Below, in pieces: positions 1 to 7,233 of a stretch of 23,907 nucleotides of DNA; positions within the stretch are counted from its first letter, which is position 1; each line of letters begins with the position of its first letter. The notes below the pieces were generated by a model. That model ran no database searches, was not told where the DNA came from, and saw nothing but the letters and a program-made list of their open reading frames with translations. Position numbers and translations under genes: made by a program. The stretch is from Candidatus Latescibacterota bacterium (GTDB lineage Bacteria; Latescibacterota; UBA2968; UBA8231): NCBI GenBank assembly GCA_022825185.1, contig JAJDYK010000333.1:1-23907 (forward strand), read 5' to 3'.

Positions 1-1
1 T

Positions 2-733
2 GAGGTGATCGTGGTTGATGATGCCTCTGACGACGGCACGCCCGAGCAAGTGCGCGAGGAATTTGGCGACGCAGTCAAAATAGTGAGTTTGGCAGCAAAC
101 AGCGGAGTCTCTGCCGCGCGCAATCGCGGGATCGCGGCGGCCGCAGGCGAGTGGATCGCTCTGCTCGACTCGGACGACGAGTGGTTGCCCAACAAACTCG
201 CACGCCAAGCAGCGGCTCTATGCAAGAGCGGATTGTTGATCTGTCACACCGACGAGATCTGGATCCGCAATGGCGTGCGAGTCAATCCCCACAAACACCA
301 CCAGAAATACGGCGGCGACATTTTCTTTCAGGCTTTGCCCTTGTGCGTTATGTCGCCTTCGTCGATTGCAATTCACCGCCAAGTCTTTGCGGACGTTGGT
401 TTGTTTGATGAATGCTTGCCGGCCTGCGAAGACTACGAACTTTGGCTGCGGATTACCTGTCGCTATGAGGTAGTCTATTTGGCAGAGCAACTCATCCGCA
501 AATACGGCGGCCACGCCGATCAACTGTCGCAGGCGCACTATGCGATGGATCGCTTCCGCGTGTACGCGCTCGACAAGCTGTTGCGCGAGGAGTCGCAACT
601 CGCAGCGGATCGCGCTGCGGCTGTGCGCACTATGCTGTTGCGCAAGGCGCGGATTGTCGAGCGCGGAGCCGCGAAACGCGACAATGTGGAATTGCAGCAG
701 CAGATGGACGACTATATAGTGCGTTGGCAGTGA
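2..733 (+). CDS. Family 2 glycosyltransferase, 5'-truncated by the window edge
   Basis: The protein would transfer a sugar from a nucleotide-sugar donor onto an acceptor glycan or lipid at the cytoplasmic face. The reading frame is already open at base 2 (Glu codon, then VIVVDDASDDGT), so about 30-40 residues carrying the first GT-A strand (the usual VSVIIPVYN region) lie outside the window. Seen here are the nucleotide-binding DDASDDGT segment, NSGVSAARNRGI, and the metal-binding DSDDEW motif at bases 167-184, all standard for GT2 enzymes. A later CEDYELWLRI segment matches the ED/E catalytic region of this family. No transmembrane helices are visible in the remaining 243 residues. It ends in TGA, 9 bases before a strong terminator, so it is the last gene of its operon. 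The acceptor cannot be inferred, but such genes usually sit in surface polysaccharide clusters. Confidence 0.9.
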   Translation, partial: EVIVVDDASDDGTPEQVREEFGDAVKIVSLAANSGVSAARNRGIAAAAGEWIALLDSDDEWLPNKLARQAAALCKSGLLICHTDEIWIRNGVRVNPHKHHQKYGGDIFFQALPLCVMSPSSIAIHRQVFADVGLFDECLPACEDYELWLRITCRYEVVYLAEQLIRKYGGHADQLSQAHYAMDRFRVYALDKLLREESQLAADRAAAVRTMLLRKARIVERGAAKRDNVELQQQMDDYIVRWQ

Positions 734-742
734 TAAGGTCGC

Positions 743-788
743 AACAAAAACCCCCTAGTCCGCATGGACGGACTAGGGGGTTTTTGTT
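743..788. terminator. Bidirectional intrinsic terminator
   Basis: A perfect 20-bp inverted repeat (743-762 with 769-788) has a 6-base loop. The stem is flanked by A5 on its left arm and T5 on its right arm, so either strand yields a GC-rich hairpin ending in a U-tract. It lies between the convergent glycosyltransferase and XRE genes and can stop transcription from both. Confidence 0.93.
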
Positions 789-804
789 GGTTCTGTAAAG
801 CCTG

Positions 805-1221
805 TTATTGGCCGAGTTGTTTCTTGAGGTCTCGCTTGCTTATGGAGCGGAGTTGGCCAAGGCCCGGAAGGTGCTTGCTACGCGGTTTAGATGAGCCCGC
901 TTCCCAGCGCAGAACGGTGTTGGTGCTAACGTTGAGCAGCTTGCCGAGATCGGCCTGGGAGAGCTTGAGGCGCTTGCGATGCTTCTTGATTGTATTCGGC
1001 GAGATGCGGAGTTGTCTTCTCTTGTCGCCGGCAGATGCTTTGCTGGTTTTGGCGGCTGGTTTGGCGGCTGGTTTGGCAGGGGCTTTTGCCTTTGCTTTTG
1101 CCGGAGGGGACATCTTTTCCAAACGAGCGACTGTTTTCTTCAACTCGCGCACTTGGTCTTGCACTTCTTTGCGGACGATCTTGCTGATCTCTTCCTTTAG
1201 CAGAGTTGCGAGGGTCGGCAT
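805..1221 (-). CDS. Small XRE-type helix-turn-helix protein with coiled-coil N-terminus and Ala/Lys/Pro linker
   Basis: A predicted cytoplasmic DNA-binding protein of 138 aa. Residues 1-37 form a charged amphipathic segment (EEISKIVRKEVQDQV...) suited to coiled-coil oligomerisation. Residues 40-62 are a low-complexity AK/AP-rich stretch like a histone-H1 tail. Residues 76-127 form a Cro/XRE helix-turn-helix (LKLSQADLGKLLNVSTNTVLRWE). A longer reading from 1299 exists, but the start at 1221 (MPTLATLLKEE) is preferred: GAAAGGA lies at the right distance upstream, and the extra residues are encoded by the AT-rich promoter-like region. The gene converges on the glycosyltransferase at a shared terminator and follows the pgi-gnd operon at a 289-base distance, so it is probably transcribed alone. 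A 12-base dyad in its putative promoter suggests autoregulation. Its target genes are unknown. Confidence 0.82.
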   Translation of the reverse strand: MPTLATLLKEEISKIVRKEVQDQVRELKKTVARLEKMSPPAKAKAKAPAKPAAKPAAKTSKASAGDKRRQLRISPNTIKKHRKRLKLSQADLGKLLNVSTNTVLRWEAGSSKPRSKHLPGLGQLRSISKRDLKKQLGQ

Positions 1222-1250
1222 AAAAAATCCTTTCACCTTGAGTAAGTGTA

Positions 1251-1270
1251 TGTATAACATTTTCAAATGT
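1251..1270 (-). promoter_or_regulatory. Candidate -10 element and operator dyad of the XRE gene
   Basis: On the - strand, TATACA (complement of 1251-1256) sits 30 bases before the ATG and could be a -10 box. Directly upstream is the dyad ACATTT-TC-AAATGT (1257-1270), which would occupy the promoter spacer, a usual place for an XRE repressor site. No convincing -35 hexamer is seen. The surrounding 1222-1300 is strongly AT-rich compared with the rest of the window. Confidence 0.35.
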
Positions 1271-1387
1271 AAAAAAAATATAGTATTTAGCAAATGCACC
1301 GTAGAATGGTATTGCGCGTGCTAACGAAGAACTATAAAAAGAAGATGCAGCAAATATCCCCATTTTCTATCGGAGGTATTAGAGACG

Positions 1388-1435
1388 AGCCCCTGTTGTC
1401 AGTCGAAAAAAAAGACGACAACGGGGGCTATTTTT
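1388..1435 (+). terminator. Hairpin with + strand U-tract between gnd and the XRE gene
   Basis: Arms 1388-1400 and 1417-1429 pair over 13 positions, one of them a U-G wobble, with an A-rich loop that can add a short GTC/GAC extension. The right arm is followed by TATTTTTATTAT, so the hairpin is a canonical terminator only when read on the + strand, where no gene ends. On the - strand it lacks a U-tract and could act only as a 3'-end stabiliser of the gnd mRNA. The rest of 1222-1510 holds no supported gene. Confidence 0.6.
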
Positions 1436-1510
1436 ATTATAGATTGCTAGCGACTGTATGCGACAAATTGCGTGTGTCAATACAGCGTTTGCTATATGAT
1501 TTTTTGCGGA

Positions 1511-2965
1511 TTAGACGTTGTAAGCCGTCGATGCCGTCGTTCCCCCGCGTCCGGTCCAGTTGGTGTGAAAGAACATGCCGCGTGGCTTATCGGTGCGCTC
1601 ATACGTGTGGGCTCCGAAGTAGTCGCGCTGGGCTTGGAGCAGATTGGCGGGCAGGCGGGCAGAGCGATAGCCATCGTAGTACGCGAGAGCGCTGGCAAAG
1701 GTCGGCACGGGGATACCAAGCGTCGCAGCCATAGCCACGACTCTGCGCCAAGACGCTTGAGTTTGTGCGATTGCCGCGCTGAAGTACGGTGCGAGCAGCA
1801 GATTGGCCAGCGTTGGATCCGAGTCAAAGGCTTCCTTGATGCGGCCTAAAAACTGGGCGCGAATAATGCAGCCGCCGCGCCACAGCAGGGCGATGCCGCC
1901 GTAGTTGAGTTCCCAGCCATATTCGCGAGCGGCGAGAGCGAGCAACTGATAGCCTTGGGCGTAGGAGCAAATTTTGGCCGCGTACAGGGCTTGGCGAATG
2001 TCTTCGACGAAAGCGTCTTTGTCGCCAGTGAATGAAACATTGGGGCCTTGGAGGACATCGGCCGCAGCTACGCGCTCGTCTTTGAGGAAGGATAGGGCGC
2101 GGCTGAAGACTGCCTCGGTAATGGCGGTTACGGGCGCGCCCAATTGCAGGGCGTCGATGCCGCTCCACTTGCCGGTGCCCTTTTGGCCGGCCGTGTCGAG
2201 TATCACATCAACCATGGGCTGGCCGGTCTCGTCGTCGATCTTGGCGAGGATATCGCCAGTGATTTCGATGAGATAGCTGTCGAGTTCGCCCTCGTTCCAC
2301 TGCTCGAAAATTGCGCTCTGTTCCTGCGGCTCAATGCCGAGCCCCTCGCGCATTAGGGCGTATGCCTCGGCGATCATCTGCATGTCGCCGTACTCGATGC
2401 CGTTGTGGACCATTTTCACGTAGTGGCCAGCGCCGTCGCGGCCCACCCAATCGCAGCACGGGCTGCCGTCTTCTACTTTGGCGGCAATGGCTTGGAAGAG
2501 GTTTTTGATGTGGGGCCAAGCGGCGGGGTTGCCACCGGGCATGATACTCGGCCCCTTGAGCGCGCCCTCCTCGCCGCCGGAGACGCCCGTGCCCACGTAG
2601 AGCAAGCCTTTGGCCGCTAGCTCTTGGGTGCGGCGGGTCGTGTCTTGGTAGTTGGAGTTGCCGCCGTCGATGAGGATGTCACCTTCGTCGAGCAGGGGCA
2701 CGAGTTCGGCGATGACGCGGTCCACGGCTTGGCCGGCTTGCACCATCAGCATCACGCGGCGCGGCTTTTTGAGCTGGGCGAGCAGTTCGGCTGGTGAGTG
2801 GGTACCGATGATGGATTGGCCGCGGGCGCGATCGGCCATAAAGGCATCGACTTTGGTGGTTGTGCGGTTGTAAACGGCGACGGTGAAACCGTGGCTAGCC
2901 ATGTTGAGGACGAGGTTTTCGCCCATCACGGCTAAGCCGATTAGGCCGATGTCTGCTCGGCTCAT
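1511..2965 (-). CDS. gnd: 6-phosphogluconate dehydrogenase, decarboxylating
   Basis: Cytosolic enzyme of the oxidative pentose phosphate pathway: 6-phosphogluconate + NADP+ gives ribulose 5-phosphate + CO2 + NADPH. At 484 aa it has the usual full length. The N-terminal Rossmann fold starts with [12 protein letters not shown] (residues 7-18). Other family marks are [12 protein letters not shown], the [19 protein letters not shown] substrate-binding loop, and the catalytic K184/E191 in [14 protein letters not shown]. The C-terminus ([10 protein letters not shown]) has the phosphate-binding tail. The start is clear: AGGAGG lies 6 bases upstream of the ATG. The ATG overlaps the stop of pgi (ATGA), so the two are translationally coupled. 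Together they set the fate of glucose 6-phosphate and of the next-but-one intermediate. Neither glucose-6-phosphate dehydrogenase nor lactonase lies in this window. Confidence 0.97.
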   Translation of the reverse strand: MSRADIGLIGLAVMGENLVLNMASHGFTVAVYNRTTTKVDAFMADRARGQSIIGTHSPAELLAQLKKPRRVMLMVQAGQAVDRVIAELVPLLDEGDILIDGGNSNYQDTTRRTQELAAKGLLYVGTGVSGGEEGALKGPSIMPGGNPAAWPHIKNLFQAIAAKVEDGSPCCDWVGRDGAGHYVKMVHNGIEYGDMQMIAEAYALMREGLGIEPQEQSAIFEQWNEGELDSYLIEITGDILAKIDDETGQPMVDVILDTAGQKGTGKWSGIDALQLGAPVTAITEAVFSRALSFLKDERVAAADVLQGPNVSFTGDKDAFVEDIRQALYAAKICSYAQGYQLLALAAREYGWELNYGGIALLWRGGCIIRAQFLGRIKEAFDSDPTLANLLLAPYFSAAIAQTQASWRRVVAMAATLGIPVPTFASALAYYDGYRSARLPANLLQAQRDYFGAHTYERTDKPRGMFFHTNWTGRGGTTASTAYNV

Positions 2966-4656
2966 TGGACTCCTCCTGTGGGGTCGTTGTTTGAGTCTAA
3001 GGCGCGGCGCAATTGGGCGATGCCCGCGTCGATGTCTGCGCCTAAATGGATGCGGAGTACGGCCCGCCCTTGCTCTACGAGAGCTTGGCGGTCGCCGAGA
3101 GCTTGGGCTTGGGCGAGGACGCCAAAGGTGATGCTAGAATCCGCAGCCCCGGCTTGGTCGGGAATCGGCGCGTCCTCTGCTGAGTCGGCTGTTAGCTGAA
3201 TGAAAAGTCCGCGCCCGGCGTCACCCTTGTGCAATTGGCCGGTCGAGTGCAAGAAGCGCGGGCCAAAGCCGAGGGTCGTGGCTAGGCCGGTGCGTGTTAG
3301 TAACTGGTGGCGTAGGGCTTGTAGGGCAGCGGTAGTTGCTGGGGTCGGCGGGAGGTACGCTTGCAGGGCAATGTACGTGTGTCCTGATTTGCCACTTGCC
3401 AAAAAACGCGCCAAGGCTTGTGGCAATGTGGTACCCTGCACCGGTCCGTATAGCGCGAGACCATCGACGAGATCGGGCGCGGGTATGGGCAGCGCGCCGC
3501 GTTGCTGGTAGGCGGCCACCATCTGGCGAGCTAGTTCCTTGGCTGCCTCGACATCGGGCTGGTCGAAGGGATGGATGTCGAGGAAGAATCCGGCGATGGC
3601 CGTGGCAATTTCCCAGTGTAAGAAGGCTGCGCCGAGATCGTAGGCGTTCGCTAGCTGGAGGCACAAGACGGGGTGCCCGGCTGCGGCGATGGCTTGGGCG
3701 CGGGCATCGGCTGCGTCGTCCAAGCGGAGGTGGACGAAGAGCCGGTCAGGCCCGTATGTGTGAGCTGCGCACTCAGGTTCTAAATCAACTGGCAGCAAGC
3801 CCTTGCCGTCTTTGCCCGTGCTCTCGGCGATGAGTTGCTCGATCCAAGCACCCACTGCGCTGATGGTTGGCGAAGTGATGAGGGTTAGCTTGTCGCGGCC
3901 AGCGAGGGCTCCAGCACCTAGAAAAGCCCCGAGTTGGATGCCTGGTTGCGGGTCGGCAAGGGCTTGATCGGCCCGGTCGAGCAGACGACTGAGATCCGCG
4001 CCAATGGCACCGGCTGCGATCAAGCCATAGTACGACAGGGCTGAGTAGCGTCCGCCGATGTTGGGATCGTTGCGGAAGATGTGGCGAAAACCGAGGCGTT
4101 GCGCGAGGGCTTCGAGGCCGCTGCCTGGGTCGGTGATGGCGGCGAAGTGTCGTCCGGCTTCTGCTGGTCCGACAGCGTCCACCGTGCGGTTGTAGAAGTA
4201 CTTGAGCAAGGACAGCGTCTCTACGGTGCCGCCGGACTTGGTGGCTGGGAGAAATAGGGTGCGGGCTGGGTCGAGGGTGCGCGCCTTGGCCAAGACAGTG
4301 TCGGGCTGGGTGCTGTCGAGTACCGAGAGGTCGAGAAAACCATCGGCCACGCCAAAGACCGCGCGAAATACTTCCGGCGCGAGACTAGAGCCGCCCATAC
4401 CCAACAGCAGGGCGTGGGTGTAGCCATCGGCGCGGACGGCATCGATACATTGGTGGATGGGGCTGATGGCGTCCCGCATGACGCGCGGGCTGTCGAGCCA
4501 TCCGAGCCGGTTGGCAATCTCGGTTGGGTCGGGTCGCCAGACCGTGTGATCGCGCGCGAGGATGCGCTCATAGACGCGCTCGGCGGCGAGGCGCTCGGCG
4601 GCCTGTTGCACTTGGGCACTGAAGTCGGTCGAGGCCCGAAGGGCAGAAATCTGCAT
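2962..4656 (-). CDS. pgi: Glucose-6-phosphate isomerase of the transaldolase/PGI-fusion type (PGI domain alone)
   Basis: Interconverts glucose 6-phosphate and fructose 6-phosphate. The 564-aa product carries two SIS sugar-isomerase folds: [12 protein letters not shown] (residues 86-97), DSTQPDT and [12 protein letters not shown] (138-149) in the first, with the second in the C-terminal half. This pattern resembles the C-terminal PGI part of bifunctional transaldolase-PGI proteins known from cyanobacteria and actinobacteria more than the classic E. coli Pgi. The transaldolase half, usually about 370 aa, is absent, and the sequence upstream is non-coding on this strand. A longer reading frame to 4731 exists, but the ATG at 4656 (MQISALRAS) is chosen because an AGGA element precedes it and the extension lies in the divergent promoter region. 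It is the first gene of the pgi-gnd operon. Assignment to PGI is firm; the fusion-type affiliation is by recollection of the motifs. Confidence 0.9.
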   Translation of the reverse strand: MQISALRASTDFSAQVQQAAERLAAERVYERILARDHTVWRPDPTEIANRLGWLDSPRVMRDAISPIHQCIDAVRADGYTHALLLGMGGSSLAPEVFRAVFGVADGFLDLSVLDSTQPDTVLAKARTLDPARTLFLPATKSGGTVETLSLLKYFYNRTVDAVGPAEAGRHFAAITDPGSGLEALAQRLGFRHIFRNDPNIGGRYSALSYYGLIAAGAIGADLSRLLDRADQALADPQPGIQLGAFLGAGALAGRDKLTLITSPTISAVGAWIEQLIAESTGKDGKGLLPVDLEPECAAHTYGPDRLFVHLRLDDAADARAQAIAAAGHPVLCLQLANAYDLGAAFLHWEIATAIAGFFLDIHPFDQPDVEAAKELARQMVAAYQQRGALPIPAPDLVDGLALYGPVQGTTLPQALARFLASGKSGHTYIALQAYLPPTPATTAALQALRHQLLTRTGLATTLGFGPRFLHSTGQLHKGDAGRGLFIQLTADSAEDAPIPDQAGAADSSITFGVLAQAQALGDRQALVEQGRAVLRIHLGADIDAGIAQLRRALDSNNDPTGGVQ

Positions 4657-4754
4657 TAAATGTCCTAGTGATTTGTCTGCTGCGTTGGGAATGCTTAAAA
4701 AAGTACGCGGTCGGACGGGGAACGCAAACAACGCAATTCAGCGAGGGGGACGCG

Positions 4755-4988
4755 ATGCAAGCGACACTTTACACAGATGACGGGGCGTATTTCATCCGCT
4801 TGGGCAATGGTTTGACAATCCGCTGGTGCCGCGCGGAAGATGGGTGGAACAAGAGTCGGACCGAGTTGCCGAGCGGAGCTACACAGATTGACTTCGCGGA
4901 CCTGCCCGAGGCCCTGCGCGAAGAGGTGCTAGCGGTTTTGGCACGCGCCGCGGCCATGCAGGGAGGGATGGGAGAGGTGAACAACTGA
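4755..4988 (+). CDS. Hypothetical small protein, 77 aa
   Basis: No family is recognised. The ATG at 4755 is preceded by GAGGGGGA at 5-6 bases, a good ribosome-binding site, and the codon usage matches the neighbours. The first half looks like a short beta-sheet unit (TLYTDDGAYFIRLGNGLTIRW) and the second half like one amphipathic helix (DLPEALREEVLAVLARAAAM) after an acidic FADLPE turn. There are no transmembrane segments or signal peptide. It is transcribed divergently from pgi-gnd across a 98-base gap and converges on the lipoprotein gene 28 bases further on, so it is monocistronic. Its own promoter is not clear. It could be a small cytoplasmic accessory or regulatory protein; no function is proposed. 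Confidence 0.7.
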   Translation: MQATLYTDDGAYFIRLGNGLTIRWCRAEDGWNKSRTELPSGATQIDFADLPEALREEVLAVLARAAAMQGGMGEVNN

Positions 4989-5016
4989 ATTGTCGCCTGA
5001 CGCAAGTGTCTCCTCG

Positions 5017-7233
5017 TCAATTGTGAGCAGGGCTGTGATGGCCTTGGGCATCCCGCTTGGGTGCCAGAGACACGGACTTTCGCGCTAGTGGAATTAAGGC
5101 CGCTTCGCCTTGCCGTACCCGATAAGCCTGGTCCAGCGAAACATCCGCAAAGCGCTGAACCGCGTCCTCGCCCGGCCAGATTATCGCAATTTCCCGGATG
5201 GCCGTGGCCTGGCCCAGACCGATTTCCTGTTGCAGGCTCGAAGCTCCGAAGCTGGCACCGCTGCTCACCATCCGGTGGATTGATCGAGTGCCCTCGGCCG
5301 TTTCCACTTGGATTTCGACGCGGGCTCCAATGGCACTGCGGTTGGCTCGGGTCCCCTCCAGCAATAAGGTGATCCAGCGGTTCCCGTGGCCGGGATTTTC
5401 AAAGAGGACATTCTGGAAGGTATCCCCCGTATAGGCCCCGCCTATGACCGCATAGATATCTTGATCGCCGTCGTTGTCCAAATCGCCGACAGCCACCCCG
5501 TGTCCTTTCTGCAAATGGCCGAAGCCGCCCGAGGTAGTGACGTCCTGAAAGACATGCCCGCTAGCATTGCGAAACATGCGGTTGGGCATCACCGAGCGCA
5601 GGGAAGGCGCGCCCGTACCAACATACAAATCGAGCCAGCCATCGTTGTCTAGATCGACGTAATTGCACCCCATCGTATAGAGCACTTTGTGGAGGTGGTG
5701 GGTTTGGCTGACATCGGCAAAAGTGCCGTTGCCTCGGTTGCGAAAAAGCCGAGCCCGTTCGGCGTCGGTGGGCACGCCCAGATAGTCGGCCGCGACATCC
5801 CCGGCGTTGAGATCGGGGTTGTAGTGATAACCCGAGGCGAACAAGTCGAGCCAGCCGTCGTTGTCGAAGTCCCAAAACCAAGTGGGAAAACTCTCGTGCG
5901 GTCGCTTGACCCCGGCTTGGCCAGCCACGTCTGCGAAGGGCAGGCCCTCTCGGTTGTGGAAGAGAAAGTTGTCGCCCATCAGGCGCGAGACGTACAAGTC
6001 GATCTGCCCATCGTTGTCGAAGTCGCCCCAAGTAGCACCCTTGACAAAGCCCTCGACAGCCAAACCGAGCGAGGCGGCCTTTTCGACGAAGGTTCCGTCG
6101 CCTTGGTTGTGGAAGAGTTCACCGGGGTGGACATCGTTGAGGCCGGGGAAGGTTTCATTGCCGACGAATAGGTCCAGCAGGCCGTCGCTATCGACGTCAG
6201 CCCAAGCCGCCGTTTGGGTGGGGTGAAAGCTGAGCAAGCCCGCTGCTTCGGTCACATCGGCAAAGGTTCCGTCGCCTTGGTTGCGCACCAGCGAATTGGG
6301 ATGCTGGCCGTCGATCCCCTGCCAAGCCCCGCGCACAGCCAGAAAATCAAGCCAGCCGTCGTTGTCGAAGTCGGCGTGGACCAGTTGCAGGCCACCGGTT
6401 ATGCCGGTGAGACCAGCTTCCCGCGTGCGCTCGCTGAAAGTGCCATCGCCTTGGTTGCGAAAATAGCGGAGTTGGTCGTGCAGACCCCAGGCCGAGATCA
6501 TCAGGTCGAGGAACCCGTCGTTGTCAAAGTCATCCATGATGCTGCCGCCGGCTAAGGATACCAAGTCGAGCCTCAGAAAGGGAGCGATGTCGGGGAAGTG
6601 GCCGATGTCGTACTCGGAGGCGAAGAGCGCTGGTGCGATGAGCCACTGGGATGGGACTTGGTCGGGGTATTCCCCTAGGGTCATATAGGCGATGTTGAGG
6701 AGCCAGCGAGCAGTCAAATCGTCGGGGTTTTGCTCCAGCACAGTGGCCAAGTAGTCTAGGGCCGTCCGCGATCCGCGTGGGTCAGCGTGAACGCCGTCGG
6801 GACCGATGGGGAAGAGACACGAGGCGGTAGTATGACCCTCCAGACAATTGACCTGCTCACCCAAGCGCAGGTAGGCGAGACCCAAGAGCATGTCTAGGCT
6901 CGGCTCCATGCGGACTTGGCGCTTTTCAAGCTCGGGCCGCAATTGATGGAATTCGTCAATGGAAGTCTGCGTCTGGCCAGCTCGCAGGCGCTCCCGGGCC
7001 AATAAAATTCGGGCCCGCATACGGGCCAAAGGAGATAAGAGTTCTTGTCGGCTGCTGAAGTGCTCCACCCGCAAATCGTTCAGATAGATATTGGAAACCG
7101 GATTTTGGTTGTGGGCGATTTGTTGCAAACGCTCGGCCATGCGCTGGGTATTCGCAGTGGATGGCCGAGCTTGTTCGGGAGCTGTACAGGCGGCTAGGGA
7201 TACGACGACTAGGGAAAGGGTCGAGTACAGCAT
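5017..7233 (-). CDS. CRTAC1-like lipoprotein with FG-GAP/VCBS repeats and ASPIC/UnbV domain
   Basis: An exported, lipid-anchored, calcium-binding repeat protein of 738 aa. The signal peptide ends in lipobox L13-A14-A15-C16. Residues 20-230 are helical and TPR-like. From about 235 to 594 come seven acidic loops of the DFDNDGxxDL type, each closing one blade of a predicted FG-GAP/VCBS beta-propeller, often followed by FRNxGDGTF. The C-terminus (about 620-710) matches the ASPIC/UnbV domain of CRTAC1 proteins (GNRWITLLLEG, SAIGARV, IIWPG). The frame stays open to 7818, but that part overlaps addA. The ATG at 7233 is chosen because it overlaps the addA stop (TAATG), has AGGA upstream and starts a clean signal peptide. 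It is the last gene of addB-addA-lipoprotein. Such proteins are thought to bind carbohydrate or protein ligands at the cell surface; the substrate here is unknown, and no functional tie to DNA repair is established. Confidence 0.9.
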   Translation of the reverse strand: MLYSTLSLVVVSLAACTAPEQARPSTANTQRMAERLQQIAHNQNPVSNIYLNDLRVEHFSSRQELLSPLARMRARILLARERLRAGQTQTSIDEFHQLRPELEKRQVRMEPSLDMLLGLAYLRLGEQVNCLEGHTTASCLFPIGPDGVHADPRGSRTALDYLATVLEQNPDDLTARWLLNIAYMTLGEYPDQVPSQWLIAPALFASEYDIGHFPDIAPFLRLDLVSLAGGSIMDDFDNDGFLDLMISAWGLHDQLRYFRNQGDGTFSERTREAGLTGITGGLQLVHADFDNDGWLDFLAVRGAWQGIDGQHPNSLVRNQGDGTFADVTEAAGLLSFHPTQTAAWADVDSDGLLDLFVGNETFPGLNDVHPGELFHNQGDGTFVEKAASLGLAVEGFVKGATWGDFDNDGQIDLYVSRLMGDNFLFHNREGLPFADVAGQAGVKRPHESFPTWFWDFDNDGWLDLFASGYHYNPDLNAGDVAADYLGVPTDAERARLFRNRGNGTFADVSQTHHLHKVLYTMGCNYVDLDNDGWLDLYVGTGAPSLRSVMPNRMFRNASGHVFQDVTTSGGFGHLQKGHGVAVGDLDNDGDQDIYAVIGGAYTGDTFQNVLFENPGHGNRWITLLLEGTRANRSAIGARVEIQVETAEGTRSIHRMVSSGASFGASSLQQEIGLGQATAIREIAIIWPGEDAVQRFADVSLDQAYRVRQGEAALIPLARKSVSLAPKRDAQGHHSPAHN

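Noticed and set aside
1294..1734. 146-aa + strand frame before and inside gnd
   Set aside because: It spans the terminator hairpin and continues antisense to gnd; there is no motif or ribosome-binding site.
4989..5016. Possible terminator between the convergent 77-aa gene and the lipoprotein gene
   Set aside because: Only weak 5-base pairings were found and there is no U-tract on either strand.
5460..6540. Repeated DNA motif encoding DFDNDG loops, first considered as a nucleotide repeat array
   Set aside because: The repetition is explained by the protein-level VCBS/FG-GAP repeats; spacing and sequence vary as in a beta-propeller, not as in CRISPR or tandem DNA repeats.
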